Position numbers and translations under genes: made by a program. 14,368 nt of DNA from Planctomycetaceae bacterium UBA4732. Its GTDB lineage: Bacteria > Planctomycetota > Planctomycetia > Gemmatales > Gemmataceae. Numbering within the stretch: the first letter of the stretch is position 1; every line of letters begins with the position of its first letter. This document shows positions 6,293-12,352 of this stretch, in pieces. The DNA is taken from positions 8,698 through 23,065 of the forward strand of contig DHJA01000076.1 of the NCBI GenBank assembly GCA_002404095.1, read 5' to 3'. Under the pieces are notes generated by a model, which did not search any database, had not been told where the DNA came from, and saw nothing but the letters and a program-made list of their open reading frames with translations.

Positions 6293-7921
6293 ATGGCATC
6301 GGACCAACGAGCGACGGTCTTGATCGTGGAGGACGACCTCGGCGTCGCCCATTTGGTGCGCGCCCGTCTGGAGCGCGCCGGCCACGCCGCAGAAACCGCG
6401 GGGACCGCGGAAGAAGGAATGGAGCGGGTGCGCCGCGGGGGTGTGGACCTTTTGGTCCTCGACCAACGCCTGCCGTCCGGCGTCAGCGGCCTGCAACTCT
6501 ACGAGCGCGTTAAGACGGCCGGCTTCGATGTGCCCGCGATCCTGGCGACGGGTTTTAGCGACGAGGCCACCTTGCTCCAGGCGCTTCGCGCGGGCGTGCG
6601 CGATTTCGTGCCCAAGACGGCGGACTACTTGAACTATCTCGTGCCGGCGGTGGAGAGGGTGCTTAAAGAGGTGCGCACCGAGCGCGAGTTGGCCGAGACG
6701 CGGGCCAGCGCGCGGGAAGCGTTGGGTCGCCAGCGGGAATTGGAAGCGGAGATCGCCGAGAGGAAATCAGCCGAAAAAGAGCGCGAAAAGGCGCAACAAG
6801 CGCTGCGCGACGCCGACCGGCGCAAGGACGAGTTCTTGGCGATGCTGGCCCACGAACTGCGCAACCCCCTCGCGCCGATCCGCAACGCCCTGGAAATCCT
6901 CAAGCTGTCGGAAGCGTCGCCGGTGATCCAGCGCCAGACCCACGAAATGATGGAGCGACAGGTCCAGCTCATGGTCCGCTTGGTGGACGATCTGCTGGAC
7001 GTATCGCGCATCACGCGCGGCAAGATCGAGCTTCGCAAAGAACCGATCGAGTTGGCGGCCGTCGTCGCCCGCGCCGTCGAGACGGCCCGGCCGCTGATCG
7101 AGGCCCGGAATCATGAGTTGGCCGTGGACATAGCGCCGGGGTCGCTCCTCCTGGACGGCGACGTAGTGCGCTTGGGGCAGGTGGTCGCCAACCTGCTGAA
7201 CAACGCCGCCAAGTACATGGAGCCGGGCGGCCGGATTTGGCTGAAAGGCGGACGCGAGGGCGATAAGGTCGTACTTCGCCTGCGCGACGCGGGCATCGGC
7301 ATCGCCCCAGAGATGTTGCCGCAGATCTTTGACCTGTTCACTCAGGCGGACCATCCGCCGTCGTTATCGCAAGGCGGCCTGGGCATCGGCCTGACGTTGG
7401 TGCGGCGCCTGGTGGAGATGCACGGCGGCAAGGTCGAGGCGCACAGCGACGGCCTCGGCCGGGGCAGCGAATTCGTAGTCATCCTCCCGGCCTTGCCGGA
7501 AACGAATGCGACCACTCCGAAGCGCGAGAAGGACGCTGCCGGCAAGGCGGCGCCGACCCGTCGCGTTCTCGTGGTGGACGACAACGTCGATTCGGCGGAC
7601 AGCATGGCCGAGTTGTTGCGCGTCTGGGGCCACGAAGTCCAGGCGGTAAACAACGGTTCGGCAGCCCTTGCGGCCGCGTCCGTATTCCGACCGGGGGTGG
7701 CGCTCCTCGACATCGATTTACCCGACATGAGCGGATACGAACTCGCCCGCCAGTTGCGCGCGCGGGACGGATTAAGCGGGACGGCGTTCGTGGCCCTGAC
7801 GGGTTACGGCCAGGACGAGGATCGCCGTCGGTCGGCCGAGGCCGGCTTCCGAGCGCATCTGGTCAAGCCGGTCGATCCCGAGGCGCTGCGCAGGTTGCTA
7901 GCGACGCTGGCGGATGGCTGA
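6293..7921 (+). CDS. Soluble hybrid histidine kinase, REC-coiled coil-HisKA-HATPase-REC
   Basis: Cytosolic signalling protein of 542 residues with no membrane segment. REC1 at about residues 7-125: E13/D14/D15 pocket, phosphoacceptor D57 (LLVLDQRLPS), K108 (FVPKTAD). A strongly charged coiled coil follows (about 125-178, ERELAETRASAREALGRQRE). HisKA has H187 in MLAHELRNPLAPI and an X region ending VDDLLDVSRI. The HATPase domain carries N-box VVANLLNNAAKY (300-304), G1 DAGIGIAPE and G2 GGLGIGLTLVRRLVEMHGG. A Lys/Ala-rich linker (402-422) leads to REC2 (423-540): DDN 429-431, D473 in ALLDIDLPDMSGYEL, K525 in HLVKPVDP. All catalytic residues are present. Because input comes through a receiver rather than a sensor domain, REC1 could be charged by the upstream membrane kinase. 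That is inferred from the layout. ATG 6293 lies 132 bp after the regulator, across a repeat, so cotranscription is possible but unproven. No DNA-binding output is present. Confidence 0.94.
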   Translation: MASDQRATVLIVEDDLGVAHLVRARLERAGHAAETAGTAEEGMERVRRGGVDLLVLDQRLPSGVSGLQLYERVKTAGFDVPAILATGFSDEATLLQALRAGVRDFVPKTADYLNYLVPAVERVLKEVRTERELAETRASAREALGRQRELEAEIAERKSAEKEREKAQQALRDADRRKDEFLAMLAHELRNPLAPIRNALEILKLSEASPVIQRQTHEMMERQVQLMVRLVDDLLDVSRITRGKIELRKEPIELAAVVARAVETARPLIEARNHELAVDIAPGSLLLDGDVVRLGQVVANLLNNAAKYMEPGGRIWLKGGREGDKVVLRLRDAGIGIAPEMLPQIFDLFTQADHPPSLSQGGLGIGLTLVRRLVEMHGGKVEAHSDGLGRGSEFVVILPALPETNATTPKREKDAAGKAAPTRRVLVVDDNVDSADSMAELLRVWGHEVQAVNNGSAALAAASVFRPGVALLDIDLPDMSGYELARQLRARDGLSGTAFVALTGYGQDEDRRRSAEAGFRAHLVKPVDPEALRRLLATLADG

Positions 7922-7957
7922 TTCAGAATCGCGCTCTTCCTGGTTCCTCCTGGTCCT

Positions 7958-8089
7958 CCTGGTTCCCACGCTCTGCGTGGGAACGCAGCCCGGACGCTCT
8001 GCGTCCCGAACCCTGGAGCCGCTGAACCGAGCCGGACGCGACGCAGAGCGTCGCACCCGTGGGTTCCCACGCAGAGCGTGGGAACCAGG
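7958..8089. repeat. Nested inverted repeat of TCT-loop hairpins
   Basis: The outer arms 7958-7984 and 8063-8089 are perfect 27-bp reverse complements. Each contains a 10-bp hairpin with a three-base loop (GTTCCCACGC-TCT-GCGTGGGAAC, and the same with AGA on the other side). Inside lie two further hairpins: GGACGC-TCT-GCGTCC (7992-8006) and CGACGC-AGA-GCGTCG (8039-8053). Just upstream, a 'cctggttcctcctggtcctcctggttcc'-like tandem (7939-7966) leads in. This is a recognisable dispersed repeat of Gemmata-like genomes (from memory). Short open frames across it are repeat artefacts. Between here and the 8297 element (8090-8296) I see no gene. Confidence 0.85.
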
Positions 8090-8296
8090 GTTTCGACCAT
8101 CTCCTGCCGGATTATCCGGCGCGGCGCCGAAGAATCCGGCGCCCCTCAATCCCGTTTACGTTTCGCCGCTTTCAATGCTCCAGACCATAAACGGTTAATA
8201 GATAGCGACTTACATTTGTTGCTGTGAACTGGAGTGCTTTGGCGCCGGACGTGCTTTAGAGGGGAACCAACACAGAAGGCGAGCCTGGTCGCGTAA

Positions 8297-8419
8297 CAGT
8301 ACTTTCAAAAAGTACTCCTCACGCTCCGCGTGAGGAACGGCGAGCGGAGCGTAAGGGGTACATTCTGGGCGTTCGTTGTTCCTCACGCGGAGCGTGAGGA
8401 GTACTTTTTGAAAGTACTG
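8297..8419 (-). mobile_element. 123-bp palindromic MITE-like element, copy 2 (inverted; TSD GTAA)
   Basis: Perfect 42-bp terminal inverted repeats (8297-8338 and 8378-8419), identical to copy 1. The 39-bp centre is the reverse complement of copy 1's centre with one difference, so 122 of 123 bases agree. GTAA flanks both sides (8293-8296 and 8420-8423), as expected of a 4-bp target duplication. The near identity to copy 1, 4.2 kb away, suggests recent movement or gene conversion. A 113-codon open frame starting in its right half (8330-8671) is a by-product of the repeat. Confidence 0.9.
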
Positions 8420-8558
8420 GTAAGCGCCCGGAGGGAAGGTGCAGTCGCGGAAAGCATCTCCTCGCCGTCAAGCCACGTTCGTTTTTTGGCGCCCGAGTCT
8501 CGCCTGGGGCGCCTCACATGCCAGCCCCAGCTGTCGTGTCGCCTGGTAGCGGAGGGGT

Positions 8559-8584
8559 CGAAAGGCCAAAATCTTGACCTTTCG
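8559..8584 (-). terminator. Stem-loop downstream of the amidase gene
   Basis: An 11-bp stem (8559-8569 with 8574-8584) with loop AATC lies 54-79 bp after the amidase stop. The single mismatch is a U-G wobble in the - strand transcript but C-A on the + strand, so the fold favours - strand RNA. No U-run follows it, so it may stabilise the 3' end rather than terminate by itself. The rest of 8424-8637 shows no gene. Confidence 0.3.
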
Positions 8585-8637
8585 GCCCTTCCGGCGGGTG
8601 GGTTTTGCGGCGGCGTTTCCCATTTTGCCATGTTAAA

Positions 8638-9525
8638 TCAACCGATCATCCGCTGGGTCAGATCGCCGTAGGCGTCAATGCGGCGGTCGCGCAGGAACGG
8701 CCAGTTGCGGCGCACATCCTCCAAGCGGCGACGGTCGCACAGTACGATCACAGCGCCTTCCTCCTTTTCCGACGCCTGGCCGAGTAGCACGCCGAACGGA
8801 TCGCTGACGAACGACGATCCCCAAAATTCCAATCCGGCCTCGGCCGATCCCTCAAGCCCAACGCGGTTGACGGCCGCCACGAAGACGCCGTTGGCGATGG
8901 CGTGTGATCGCTGGATAAGCTCCCACGCTCCGCGCTGCGAGGCGCCGACTTCTTCCTTCTCGCGCGGATGCCAGCCGATGGCGGTTGGATAGAGCAGCAC
9001 CTCCGCCCCGTGCAACGCCGTTAGCCGTGCGGCTTCCGGAAACCACTGGTCCCAACAGACCAGCACGCCAATACGCCCAAAACGGGTATCGAATGTGCGA
9101 AATCCGGTGTCGCCGGGCGTGAAGTAATACTTCTCGAAGTAGAGCGGGTCGTCCGGGATGTGCATCTTGCGGTAGATGCCGAGGAAGGCGCCGTCGGCGT
9201 CGAAGACGACGGCGGTGTTGTGGTACACTCCAGGGGCGCGGCGCTCGAACAGCGAGCCGACCACGACGGCGCCGGTTTCGCGCGCGGCTTGCGACAGCCG
9301 TTCAGTCGAAGGGCCGGGGATCGGCTCGGCCAGGTCGAACAGGGCCGGATCTTGGCGCTGGCAGAAATACTGCGAGGTGAACAGTTCCGGCAAGCAAACG
9401 ATCTGCGCCCCGGCGGCGGCGGCCTTGTGGATGGCGGAGACGGCTTTGTCGAGGTTGGCGGCCGGCGATGACTCACAACGCATCTGGATTAAGCCGAGGG
9501 TAAATGTGTCGGATACAAGCGCCAT
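8638..9525 (-). CDS. aguB: N-carbamoylputrescine amidase (nitrilase superfamily)
   Basis: Hydrolyses N-carbamoylputrescine to putrescine, CO2 and ammonia, the last step of the agmatine route to polyamines; cytosolic, oligomeric in the family. The 295 residues show the nitrilase Glu-Lys-Cys triad: E47 (CLPELFTSQYFC), K120 (YRKMHIPDDP) and C157 (GVLVCWDQWFPEAARL). Subfamily marks beyond the general fold are MHIPDDPLYFEKYYFTPGD, PTAIGWHP and the C-terminal NWPFLRDRRIDAYGDLTQR, which I associate with AguB-type enzymes. No agmatine deiminase (aguA) is in the window, so the first pathway step must be encoded elsewhere. The ATG at 9525 is the first start giving the full alpha-beta sandwich; no Shine-Dalgarno is clear. 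Divergent from the uracil-DNA glycosylase gene, with 84 bp or less between starts, so promoters must overlap. Another nitrilase specificity is possible but less likely. Confidence 0.92.
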   Translation of the reverse strand: MALVSDTFTLGLIQMRCESSPAANLDKAVSAIHKAAAAGAQIVCLPELFTSQYFCQRQDPALFDLAEPIPGPSTERLSQAARETGAVVVGSLFERRAPGVYHNTAVVFDADGAFLGIYRKMHIPDDPLYFEKYYFTPGDTGFRTFDTRFGRIGVLVCWDQWFPEAARLTALHGAEVLLYPTAIGWHPREKEEVGASQRGAWELIQRSHAIANGVFVAAVNRVGLEGSAEAGLEFWGSSFVSDPFGVLLGQASEKEEGAVIVLCDRRRLEDVRRNWPFLRDRRIDAYGDLTQRMIG

Positions 9526-9596
9526 GGTGAGGATCTCGGAGATAGAGGGACCGTTGCCGGGTCCAGTGAACGAAGCATGAACTATTGTAAGGCCGC

Positions 9597-9604
9597 GGAG
9601 AAGG
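9597..9604 (+). promoter_or_regulatory. Shine-Dalgarno deciding the uracil-DNA glycosylase start
   Basis: The purine run GGAGAAGG ends five bases before ATG 9610, good spacing for ribosome binding. The alternative ATG at 9577 has no such sequence upstream. This favours a protein beginning MLESGEETP. Confidence 0.5.
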
Positions 9605-9609
9605 TGAAC

Positions 9610-10395
9610 ATGCTGGAATCAGGCGAAGAAACGCCGACGGACGTGACGGCGCAGGTTCGCCGGCACTTGGAGAGCCTGCGCGCCGCCGGCGTGGAATGGT
9701 TGCCGGCCTTCGGCCCGCCGATGATCCCGACGGAAGCGCCGGCCGCGCCGGTCGCGGCCGCGAAGGAACGGTTTCAAGAAAAGACCGAGGCCGCGGTCCT
9801 TCCGGTGGCTTCGCCCGTAGAAGATCGGCGGCAGGAATTGGACATGCTGGCGAAGGTGGTCAGTGGTTGCACGCGCTGTAAGGAGTTAGCGGCGACGCGG
9901 ACGCAGACGGTGTTCGGCGTCGGCCGGATCGACCCCGACATCTGCTTCATCGGCGAGGCGCCCGGCCGCGAGGAAGACGCCAGCGGCGAGCCGTTCGTCG
10001 GGCCGGCCGGCCAGCTGCTGACGCGGATCATCGCGGCGATGGGGATGAAACGCGAAGAAGTGTACATCTGCAATATCCTGCGTTGCCGGCCGCCGAGCAA
10101 TCGACAGCCGCAGCCGGAGGAAGCGGCCAACTGCCGTGAATACCTGGAACGGACGCTGGAACTGGTGCGGCCAAAGTACATCTGCGCACTGGGAGCGACG
10201 GCCGCCAAGTATTTGCTGGGGACGAGCCAAGGCATCACGAAGATGCGCGGCAACTTCTACGACTTTCGCGGCACTCCGGTGATGTGTACGTTCCACCCGT
10301 CGTACTTGCTGCGCGACCCGACGAAGAAAAAAGAGGTTTGGGACGACATGAGGGCGCTATTGACGCGCCTGGGGAAGCCGATCCCGCAGAGGTGA
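9610..10395 (+). CDS. Family 4 uracil-DNA glycosylase (iron-sulfur)
   Basis: Removes uracil from DNA, produced by cytosine deamination, to start base-excision repair. Numbering from the longer frame (ATG 9577, 272 aa): four cysteines positioned for a [4Fe-4S] cluster are C98 and C101 (SGCTRCKEL), C170 (ILRCRPP) and C186 (AANCREYL). Motif [10 protein letters not shown] (126-134), supplies the water-activating region of family 4. FVGPAGQLL and [13 protein letters not shown] line the uracil pocket, and motif [10 protein letters not shown] (H240), completes the active site. An N-terminal extension of about 85 residues, Ala/Pro/Glu-rich and probably disordered, precedes the catalytic fold and makes the protein longer than the roughly 200-residue archetypes. 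I place the start at 9610 on ribosome-binding evidence; 9577 would add 11 residues. Divergent from the amidase gene and convergent with the uronate-isomerase-like gene. Standard symbols vary, so none is given. Confidence 0.93.
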   Translation: MLESGEETPTDVTAQVRRHLESLRAAGVEWLPAFGPPMIPTEAPAAPVAAAKERFQEKTEAAVLPVASPVEDRRQELDMLAKVVSGCTRCKELAATRTQTVFGVGRIDPDICFIGEAPGREEDASGEPFVGPAGQLLTRIIAAMGMKREEVYICNILRCRPPSNRQPQPEEAANCREYLERTLELVRPKYICALGATAAKYLLGTSQGITKMRGNFYDFRGTPVMCTFHPSYLLRDPTKKKEVWDDMRALLTRLGKPIPQR

Positions 10396-10400
10396 GAGTC

Positions 10401-10470
10401 TGGATACCAACCCGAAGCGCAAGCGAGGGATTCGACAAAATCCCTCGCTTGCGCTTCGGGTTAGTGTCCA
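10401..10470. repeat. Inverted repeat filling the gap between convergent genes
   Basis: Perfect 22-bp arms (10409-10430 and 10441-10462) extend to 30 bp with two mismatches (10401-10430 and 10441-10470), around a 10-nt AT-richer loop. It starts 5 bp after the glycosylase stop and ends 2 bp before the stop codon of the opposite gene, so it occupies nearly the whole 77-bp gap. Either transcript would end in this stem, so it may serve as a bidirectional terminator or 3' barrier, although no T-run follows on either strand. The arm carries 'aacccgaagcgcaagcgag', a repeat I recognise as widespread in Gemmata-like genomes. Confidence 0.85.
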
Positions 10471-10472
10471 CC

Positions 10473-11672
10473 TTACACCCGGAAGATCCGCCGGGCGTTG
10501 TCGCGCAACAGCAGCCGGGCCAGTTCCACCGCGCCGCCTTCCGTCATGGCGCCGGCGCGGACGAAGTCATCGGCCAGCACTTTCGCCAGCACGCGCCGGT
10601 ACATATTGTATTTGGGCAAACCGAATTCCAGCTTATACATATCGCTGTAATAGCCGAGCTGCTTCGTCTTCGGTACGGCCTGGAGCCGTGCGCGGGCGTC
10701 CTGTTCGATGTACGCGGGAATGTTGGAATACCACCAATGGCCGCTGGTCACGACGTTGGGGAAGATCCAGCTGTAGCTGGCCAGTTCCTGATTCTGAGCG
10801 CTGGTCAGCACGGAGACGCAGAATGTGACCTCGGGGAAGGCGTTGAACAATTCCGCATACTGGATGAGCGAGGTGCGTTGGTCGAAGAGGTCTTGGCCCT
10901 GGGTGACGCCGTTACGATAGACGCAGCGGTTGACGCCGATCATCAGGTCGAAGGGCAAGTTGAATTCGCGGCAGTGTTCCGCAAGCATCCAAAAGACGCC
11001 CGGCCCGGACGCCGACGGGACGAAGTCGGGCGGCAACGAGATGGCGCACGCCTTCGCCCCGTGCGCCGTGAAATGCTCGAACAGCCTGCGGACGGCCCGC
11101 TGCAAACTTACCTGATCCCGCCCCTCCTCGCCCGTCGCCCGCGCCAGTCGCTGGCGCACTTGCGGATCGTCGAGGCGGAATACAAGATCGTCGGTGCGCA
11201 AACACGGAACGTACCGTGACGTATCAAATTTCGTTAGCGGATCGTCGAAGTCGTTGGTGAGAAACACTTTCTCCAAGTTGGAGCGGCGCATCACCTCCGA
11301 TTCCCAATCGGGCCGCGCGAAGACGCGCTCGGCCGCGTCCCACAGCGCATCCGCGTCGGCAGCGCTGAGCCGTTCGCCCGTAAAGCCGAGGAATGTGCGA
11401 GCGATCTCCAAAAACCAGCCGTATTGCACGGTGTTGTCGAAACGGTCCATATGGGCAAGGAGGGAGCGCACCCGTTCGCGCGGCGGCGCGTCGGCGAGCA
11501 AAGCTTTGTCCATGCCGGCGGAATGGGCAAGCTCGGTGTAGTAGTGATAGCCGAGAATGTCGTCGAGGGTTCGCGCCGTCGGCCGGTGCGGGTCGATGTG
11601 CGAATGCGGGTCGATGAGCGGGATCTTGACGATCTCCGCGTAGAGGTCGTGGATGAGCTGGTCGGTCGCCAT
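10473..11672 (-). CDS. Uronate isomerase-like (UxaC family) TIM-barrel protein
   Basis: Predicted to interconvert an aldo- and a keto-uronate (glucuronate/fructuronate or galacturonate/tagaturonate), or to act on a related sugar acid, through an amidohydrolase-superfamily barrel. Starting at MATDQLIHD the protein has 399 residues. Visible marks are IPLIDPHSHIDPHRP with the metal-binding HxH (H23, H25) after strand 1, LGYHYYTELAHSAGM, VFLTNDFDDPL, SGHWWYSNIPAYIEQD and near the C-terminus GYYSDMYKLEFGLPKYNMYRRVLA, matching the region of UxaC with DSRS..YxRHEYFRR. Classical UxaC is about 470 residues, so this is a shorter branch whose substrate is unproven. A start 40 codons upstream (11792) is open, but GAGGAA sits five bases before the ATG at 11672 and the upstream residues lack family character. 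No other uronate-pathway genes are visible. Confidence 0.82.
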   Translation of the reverse strand: MATDQLIHDLYAEIVKIPLIDPHSHIDPHRPTARTLDDILGYHYYTELAHSAGMDKALLADAPPRERVRSLLAHMDRFDNTVQYGWFLEIARTFLGFTGERLSAADADALWDAAERVFARPDWESEVMRRSNLEKVFLTNDFDDPLTKFDTSRYVPCLRTDDLVFRLDDPQVRQRLARATGEEGRDQVSLQRAVRRLFEHFTAHGAKACAISLPPDFVPSASGPGVFWMLAEHCREFNLPFDLMIGVNRCVYRNGVTQGQDLFDQRTSLIQYAELFNAFPEVTFCVSVLTSAQNQELASYSWIFPNVVTSGHWWYSNIPAYIEQDARARLQAVPKTKQLGYYSDMYKLEFGLPKYNMYRRVLAKVLADDFVRAGAMTEGGAVELARLLLRDNARRIFRV

Positions 11673-11677
11673 GAGAG

Positions 11678-11683
11678 TTCCTC
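11678..11683 (-). promoter_or_regulatory. Shine-Dalgarno deciding the uronate isomerase-like start
   Basis: GAGGAA on the - strand, five bases before the ATG at 11672, gives the clearest ribosome binding site among this gene's possible starts and rejects the longer frame from 11792. Confidence 0.6.
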
Positions 11684-11706
11684 GGAATGCTGCTACATAA
11701 TGGCGC

Positions 11707-11735
11707 GTTTTACAATCGGATGGTAAGAATTGCAA
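11707..11735 (-). promoter_or_regulatory. Possible weak promoter for the uronate isomerase-like gene
   Basis: On the - strand TTGCAA (11730-11735), 17-bp spacer, TAAAAC (11707-11712), about 35-60 bp upstream of the start codon. Each box matches the sigma70 consensus at only 4 of 6 positions, but the region is AT-richer than average and the spacing is ideal. Confidence 0.3.
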
Positions 11736-11883
11736 CGATTGCCAGGGTATTCCCGACCGCGCCAGGGGCGCCCGCAGATCGCTTAAGGCCATTCGGATTT
11801 CTTAATTGCATGGGATTTCAAGACTTCGGAACAAGCGATGGCGGCGCCGCGCGGAATTGGCATCGGGAGTGCTTAGAAGAATA

Positions 11884-12155
11884 GCGTCTTCGGAACGCCT
11901 GCGAGACGCAGGAGCCGACCGACTCGCTTCCCCCAGCGAACGGCGGCGTCCCGAAGCGGCAAGCCAAATCGTCCGGTCGTCGCCGTCCCCCCGGCGGGAT
12001 CGGACGCAGGCTTGTGAATGCGCTTAAGGGACGGCCGGTCCTGCCCCCGGGACCGGCCTTCCCGAACTTCTAACTCACGCCGAACTCCTTTCCCCCGGTC
12101 CCACCCCGACCCCCGTTCGCAAGGCAACCCTCTCCCCAGAGGGTTGCCTTTTTTT
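11884..12155 (+). ncRNA. Candidate structured non-coding RNA with C-rich hairpin loops
   Basis: There is no credible protein here, yet the + strand holds a string of stems ending in an intrinsic terminator. Hairpins: 11884-11898 with a cUUCGg tetraloop; 11898-11912, 6 bp with loop AGA; 11924-11939, 5 bp with loop TCCCCC, enclosed by GCCG (11914-11917) and CGGC (11941-11944); 11970-12006, a 9-bp outer stem (one G-U) and 5-bp inner stem, again with loop TCCCCC; 12033-12058, 9 bp with loop TGCCCCCG; then the terminator. A C-rich single-stranded stretch (about 12091-12114) precedes the last stem. The 5' end is uncertain, with no convincing promoter, and may reach about 11860. It does not match recalled consensus features of 6S, SRP, RNase P or tmRNA. 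It could be a trans-acting small RNA or a leader for treZ 200 bp on. Confidence 0.55.
12121..12155 (+). terminator. Strong intrinsic terminator
   Basis: A 13-bp perfect stem (12121-12133 with 12138-12150), loop CCCC, with seven consecutive Ts (12149-12155). The T-run is on the + strand only. No + strand protein gene lies upstream within 1.7 kb, so it must end a non-coding transcript. Confidence 0.88.
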
Positions 12156-12167
12156 ATACTCTATCCG

Positions 12168-12195
12168 TTCGCATTTGCGTCGTTCGGCCTATAGA
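12168..12195 (+). promoter_or_regulatory. Possible promoter for treZ
   Basis: TTCGCA, 16-bp spacer, TATAGA; each box is 4/6 to the sigma70 consensus, and it directly follows the terminator. It predicts a transcript starting near 12202 whose leader would contain the whole inverted repeat at 12211-12305. Confidence 0.35.
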
Positions 12196-12210
12196 TTCTT
12201 CAGAGCGGAG

Positions 12211-12305
12211 ATGGTGGGGCGCCCGCTCCGCGGGCGCCATGTCCGAGAGAAACTGGAATACGCCGCTCCACACTCATGGCGCCCGCGGAGCGGGCGCCCC
12301 ACCAT
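12211..12305. repeat. Inverted repeat with 30-bp perfect arms in the treZ upstream region
   Basis: Arms 12211-12240 and 12276-12305 are perfect reverse complements (31 bp counting the flanking G/C pair) around a 35-nt spacer. Each arm holds its own 9-bp hairpin, GGCGCCCGC-TCC-GCGGGCGCC. It has the same design as the other repeats in this window: two hairpins with three-base loops placed head to head. No flanking duplication is evident. It ends 47 bp before treZ. Confidence 0.88.
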
Positions 12306-12352
12306 CCAGCGCCTCAATCGGGAGGCGCAGCCAGCAGCTCAGGGGATGACGG

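Noticed and set aside
7914..8198. 94-codon open frame and two - strand frames over the 7958-8089 repeat
   Set aside because: The peptides (VPTLCVGT, FPRRAWEPG) are translations of the hairpin repeat itself, a common annotation artefact in these genomes.
3925..8419. The repeated hairpins as a CRISPR array
   Set aside because: The copies are over 4 kb apart, palindromic over their whole length and flanked by target duplications. There are no regularly spaced spacers and no cas genes.
8330..8671. 113-codon + strand open frame starting inside the palindromic element, with a related frame at 14153-14344 on the - strand
   Set aside because: Both translate the element's centre and arm (similar MRNGE..SVR peptides). 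The frame comes from the repeat and continues into non-coding sequence. There is no ribosome binding site and no domain.
11673..11792. N-terminal 40-residue extension of the uronate isomerase-like protein
   Set aside because: The sequence lacks family character, covers the likely promoter, and a GAGGAA ribosome binding site points to the ATG at 11672.
11873..12127. 84-codon - strand frame and 73-codon + strand frame (11806-12027) in the gap before treZ
   Set aside because: Composition is low-complexity Arg/Gly/Ser as expected from GC-rich hairpins. There is no start signal, and the frames conflict with the hairpin and terminator organisation.
11884..12155. Identity as 6S RNA, SRP RNA, RNase P RNA or tmRNA
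   Set aside because: I see no long rod with a central bubble, no SRP GGAAG tetraloop region, no RNase P core (such as GAGGAAAGUCC) and no TpsiC-like arm or CCA end. The sequence fits none from memory, so it is left unnamed.
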